A stretch of DNA of 64,000 nt, taken from contig JAFSEY010000004.1 in the NCBI GenBank assembly GCA_017435485.1, positions 62,001 to 126,000 of the forward strand, read 5' to 3'. Each line of letters starts with the position of its first letter. Within the stretch, counting starts at the first letter, position 1. Of this stretch, positions 60,832 through 64,000 are shown piece by piece. The notes beneath the pieces were generated by a model. That model did no database searches, was not told the DNA's origin, and saw nothing but the letters and a program-made list of their open reading frames with translations. Position numbers and translations under genes: made by a program. The stretch is from Bacilli bacterium (lineage in GTDB: Bacteria; Bacillota_I; Bacilli_A; RF39; UBA660).

Positions 60832-61438
60832 AGTTGTTAGTTCTTTTTCGGGATAAATCTTGCATTTCTTTTAAATAATTTTCAATGATGTCATCAGTTT
60901 GTTTTGGAGTATAATATGGTCCTTTTATAAGAATGTTAATAAATTCATCATTAAGAATTTTGTTTTGATACATTAAGTAATCATAAGGTAATTGATTAGT
61001 ATAATGGAAAACTAATTTGTTAAGAACTTCTTGGTATTTTGTCCATTCTCTTCTAGTTTCATATCTTTCAATAGGTTGTTTGCAAGGTCCGCCAACGTGA
61101 GTGGGAATTAGTGCTTTCCCGTAAGATGGGCGCTTTTCATCATCATATCCACAACCAGTGTCAGTTAGCATTCGACATCTACTTTTATTTCTAGTAAAAT
61201 CTACGATTTCTTGTTCAATATTGCGAGCTTTTAAAACTAAAATATAGGTCCATTCATCAGCGTGTAAAAATCCAGTGTGATAAAAGCCAGCTATAGTAAT
61301 AAATCCTTCATCTATTTTCTGTTTTAAGTATTCATATTCCATAGATTCAAAATCTTTGGGCATATACCAACATCCGCTTTTTTTACAACATGAGCCTTGG
61401 CATAACGAACACATTTCTTTGTTAATATTCTTTTCCAT
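60830..61438 (-). CDS. Cysteine-rich metal-binding protein (YkgJ-like N-terminus)
   Basis: A 202-residue soluble protein with nine cysteines, most of them in a CSLCQGSCC-KKSGC cluster at residues 10-23. That pattern recalls the YkgJ/UPF0153 cysteine cluster thought to bind iron-sulfur or zinc. Further cysteines are in KSRCRMLTDTGCGYD near 85-99 and GGPCKQP near 118. A gene-specific alignment would be needed to place it in YkgJ proper. GGTGATTTA lies upstream of the ATG. It is convergent with the HipA-like gene and shares its terminator. Confidence 0.75.
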   Translation of the reverse strand: MEKNINKEMCSLCQGSCCKKSGCWYMPKDFESMEYEYLKQKIDEGFITIAGFYHTGFLHADEWTYILVLKARNIEQEIVDFTRNKSRCRMLTDTGCGYDDEKRPSYGKALIPTHVGGPCKQPIERYETRREWTKYQEVLNKLVFHYTNQLPYDYLMYQNKILNDEFINILIKGPYYTPKQTDDIIENYLKEMQDLSRKRTNN

Positions 61439-61526
61439 TAAATCACCATAATTCTTTTCAAGATGTTATTATATTTGTTTTTATTTTATTTGTAAATCTT
61501 ATATTGGGGTAAAAATGCGGTATTTC

Positions 61527-61555
61527 TTGATTAGAACTAGGTAAAATGGTAATAT
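61527..61555 (+). promoter_or_regulatory. Promoter of asnB
   Basis: -35 TTGATT (61527-61532), a 17-bp spacer, and -10 TAATAT (61550-61555). Confidence 0.55.
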
Positions 61556-61578
61556 TAAATAGAGAATAGGTGATATAA

Positions 61579-63411
61579 ATGTGTGGATTTGTTGGTATTT
61601 TAGATAAAACATCTAAAAAAGAAAAGAAACAAAGTATTAAATTAATGGCTGATAAAATTATTCATAGAGGGCCAGATTCTGACGGTTATTATGTTGATGA
61701 TAATGTAGCTTTAGGTTTTAGAAGGCTTTCGATAATTGATTTGGAAGGTGGTTCACAACCTTTATATAACGAAAAGAAAGACATTGTTTTAGTCTTTAAT
61801 GGAGAAATTTATAACTATCAAGAAATAAAAAAAGACTTATTAGAAAAGAAACATAAATTTAGAACAAATACAGATAGTGAAGTAATTGTTCATGGCTATG
61901 AAGAATATGGCTGTGAAATATTTAGTAAATTAAGAGGTATGTTTGCTATTTTTATTTATGATAAAAGAAAAAATGTAGTAGTTGGTGCAAGAGATCATTT
62001 TGGAATTAAACCGTTTTATTATTATCATAATAAAGATAATTATATGTTTGGATCTGAAATTAAATCTTTTTTAGCTAATCCGAACTTTGTTAAAAATGTA
62101 AATAAAAAAGCCTTAAAAATGTATTTAGTTTTCCAGTATTCCATTTTTGAAGAAACTTTCTTTCAAAAAGTTTATAAGTTAAAACCAGGTCATTATTTTG
62201 AAATAAAAAATAATAAAATGAAAATAACTAAGTATTTTGATATATCTTTTGATAAAACCAATGAAAGTTATGATGATTATAAAACTAAATTAGAAAATAT
62301 TTTAGAAGAAAGTATTTATGCTCATCAAATCAGTAGTGATGTGGAAGTGGGATCTTACTTATCTGGTGGAGTTGATTCTTCTTATGTTGCTAGTGTGGCA
62401 AAACCTAATAAAACATTCTCGATTGGATTTAAAACGGAAGGTTTTGATGAAACAGTTAAAGCAAAGGAATTATCAACTATTTTAAAAATATCTAACAAAA
62501 GACAATATGTGACTCCGGATGATTTTTTTGATACTTTACCAACGATTCAATATTACACTGACGAACCTCATGCCAACCTTTCAACAGTTCCATTATTTTT
62601 CTTATCAGATTTAGCAAGTAAAGATGTTAAAGTTGTTTTATCTGGTGAAGGTGCTGATGAAATGTTTGGGGGCTATCCAGAATATAATGATCCATTAGCG
62701 GTAAGATTTTATGCAAGTTTACCAAGTTGCATTAAAAAGCCATTAGCTTCTTTAATTAAACCATTACCACATTTTCCAGGTAAAAATACTTTGGTTAAAT
62801 ATAGCAAGCCATTTTATGAACGTTATATTGGGCATGCTTTTGTTATGGATGAAGATGAAGCAAATGAAATATTAAATGATAAATTAAAAGATAATATGAC
62901 TTTAAAAGATGTTTTATATCCATATTATGAAAAAGTTAAAGATAAAGATGATTTAACGAAAAAGATGTATTTCGATTATCATTTTTGGTTACCGCAAGAT
63001 ATTTTGTTAAAAGCTGATAAGATGTCAATGGCCCATTCTTTGGAACTTAGAGTACCACTATTAGATATAAGATTATTTAATTATAGTAAGCAAATTCCAA
63101 GTAAATTTATGATTAAAGATAAACAAACTAAATTTATGTTTAGAGATATAGCTTTAAAGAAAATTCCTTTAGATTGGGCGAAGAGAAGAAAATTAGGTTT
63201 TCCAGTTCCTTTTTCCAAATGGATTAAAGAAGAAAAATATTATCATAAAGTAAAAGAGATGTTTAATGAATCTTTTGTTAGTGAATTTTTTGATAAAGAT
63301 GTAATTAATGATTTATTAGAAGATCATTATAATGGGAAAGCTAATAACGGAAGAAAGATTTATAATATTTATATTTTCTTAATTTGGTATAAAGTTTATT
63401 TTGGAGATTAA
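61579..63411 (+). CDS. asnB: Asparagine synthetase, glutamine-hydrolysing
   Basis: A 610-residue enzyme that makes asparagine from aspartate, ATP and glutamine. The N-terminal nucleophile Cys2 (MCGFVGI) is present, with the glutaminase motif FNGEIYNYQE near 75 and GARDHFGIKPFYY near 138. The synthetase domain has SYLSGGVDSSYVA near 256, the PP-loop, and LSGEGADEMFGGYPEY near 355. RVPLLDIRLF and RRKLGFPVPFSKW in the C-terminal part are typical of the AsnB group. GGTGATATAA is the ribosome site. No T-box or other leader is visible. It is transcribed alone. Confidence 0.97.
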   Translation: MCGFVGILDKTSKKEKKQSIKLMADKIIHRGPDSDGYYVDDNVALGFRRLSIIDLEGGSQPLYNEKKDIVLVFNGEIYNYQEIKKDLLEKKHKFRTNTDSEVIVHGYEEYGCEIFSKLRGMFAIFIYDKRKNVVVGARDHFGIKPFYYYHNKDNYMFGSEIKSFLANPNFVKNVNKKALKMYLVFQYSIFEETFFQKVYKLKPGHYFEIKNNKMKITKYFDISFDKTNESYDDYKTKLENILEESIYAHQISSDVEVGSYLSGGVDSSYVASVAKPNKTFSIGFKTEGFDETVKAKELSTILKISNKRQYVTPDDFFDTLPTIQYYTDEPHANLSTVPLFFLSDLASKDVKVVLSGEGADEMFGGYPEYNDPLAVRFYASLPSCIKKPLASLIKPLPHFPGKNTLVKYSKPFYERYIGHAFVMDEDEANEILNDKLKDNMTLKDVLYPYYEKVKDKDDLTKKMYFDYHFWLPQDILLKADKMSMAHSLELRVPLLDIRLFNYSKQIPSKFMIKDKQTKFMFRDIALKKIPLDWAKRRKLGFPVPFSKWIKEEKYYHKVKEMFNESFVSEFFDKDVINDLLEDHYNGKANNGRKIYNIYIFLIWYKVYFGD

Positions 63412-63422
63412 TTTAAAAATAG

Positions 63423-63451
63423 TTTACTTATTTTAAGGCTTTTGCTATAAT
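63423..63451 (+). promoter_or_regulatory. Promoter of the gene at 63481
   Basis: -35 TTTACT (63423-63428), a 17-bp spacer and -10 TATAAT (63446-63451). Confidence 0.6.
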
Positions 63452-63480
63452 AATTATTAGAATAAAGGGAGTGTGTAATA

Positions 63481-64000
63481 TGATTACATTAACTAGTGAA
63501 ATTAAAAGATTATTAGATAGATTATATAATTTACGTAGTGAGGATAGTGTTATACTAGCTAACATTGAAGAAAATAAAGCAGAAGCTGAAACAACCCTTG
63601 ATAGAACAAGTGCTGAAAAACAGGAGTTACAAGATAAAATTGCAAAATTAACAAATGAAGAAGGTGTTTTAAAAGAACAAAGCTCTCGTTTGTTAGAAGT
63701 TTTATCAGGAATTAACGCAGAAGATTTTTCTTTGGTTTTATCTAAATTAAATATTGCTTTTAATCCAAGAGAAATGGAAGAAAAATTAAATACTTCTTTA
63801 CCAGAAATGTTAGATAAAGTTTCTGATGAAACAACTAAAGCTAAAGATGAACTAAAAAATGTTGAAGAACAAATGCATGATGCTATTACTAAAATAGAAG
63901 AATTAGGTATTAGAAAAGATACGGCAATTGCTAATCAACAAAAACTAAATGAATATTTTGAATTAGCTTTAAATGGTAATTTAAACATTACGAGAGATTC
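63481..64000 (+). CDS. Coiled-coil protein, 3' partial
   Basis: A frame open from ATG 63481 (after AGGGAGTG) to the window edge, at least 173 codons. It starts MITLTSEIKRLLDRLYNLRS and is dominated by heptad-like charged stretches (EENKAEAETTLDRTSAEKQ; EEQMHDAITKIEELG), so it is a predicted coiled coil without signal peptide in the visible part. The C-terminal part is outside, and no family can be named. The promoter above suggests it begins a new transcript. Confidence 0.75.

Overview
The window is a strongly A+T-rich bacterial chromosome segment. It uses the standard code: TGG encodes Trp, and TGA is a genuine stop (for example after tex, dagK and the aminopeptidase gene), so this is not a code-4 Mycoplasma. 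Gene content points to an uncultured, host-associated member of the low-GC Firmicutes (Bacilli, RF39- or Erysipelotrichia-like), and this placement is inference. Supporting signs are the rlmB-sigH-secE-nusG order known from Bacillus, an mDAP-type MurE (DNPR motif), Lgt, a sortase-type surface protein, a SipW-type signal peptidase with TasA/camelysin-like clients, and very short intergenic gaps with hairpin terminators.

Layout. 0-12.8 kb: pheT (5' end outside the window), hypotheticals, uvrA with a promoter that contains a candidate LexA box, lgt, trxB, cysS and a YugP-like protein whose HExxH motif is lost. 12.8-17.7 kb: a block of unrecognised proteins with a PGRP-type amidase and a nucleotidyltransferase. 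17.8-30.4 kb: tRNA-Cys, tex, a three-gene cluster of putative SipW clients including a calcium-repeat stalk protein, membrane and LysM proteins, a P2A-type ATPase and dagK. 30.4-37.6 kb: accessory DNA with a PD-(D/E)XK-like nuclease, a tRNA relic, a TPR/ankyrin protein, a MobV relaxase with oriT-like hairpins, and a large serine recombinase preceded by a leader-peptide/terminator arrangement. 37.7-43.6 kb: tRNA-Gly, an SPDTG surface protein with cysteine repeats, an operon of acyltransferase-like protein, AMP-ligase and DUF368/PopT, and murE. 43.7-50.2 kb: a possible tiny membrane peptide, tRNA-Thr, a nucleotidyltransferase, an M29-type peptidase lacking one metal ligand, a YefM-YoeB-pentapeptide-repeat operon and two Nudix genes. 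50.2-64 kb: an ABC exporter coupled to an M15 peptidase, the sipW locus, rlmB-sigH-secE-nusG, a three-gene ABC importer, an orphan HipA-like protein, asnB and the start of a coiled-coil protein.

How the genes fit together. The clearest system is a surface-fibre pathway split over two loci. The SipW-type peptidase at 52.8 kb has one client-like protein beside it (54.0 kb) and three more about 32 kb away (20.2-22.9 kb). All four share the same membrane-exit motif, G-[AVT]-[TS]-[FY]-[AS]-x-[FY]. The serine recombinase and MobV relaxase suggest an integrative mobilizable element whose ends I could not fix. The rest is mostly housekeeping: translation, DNA repair, cell envelope, redox and transcription.
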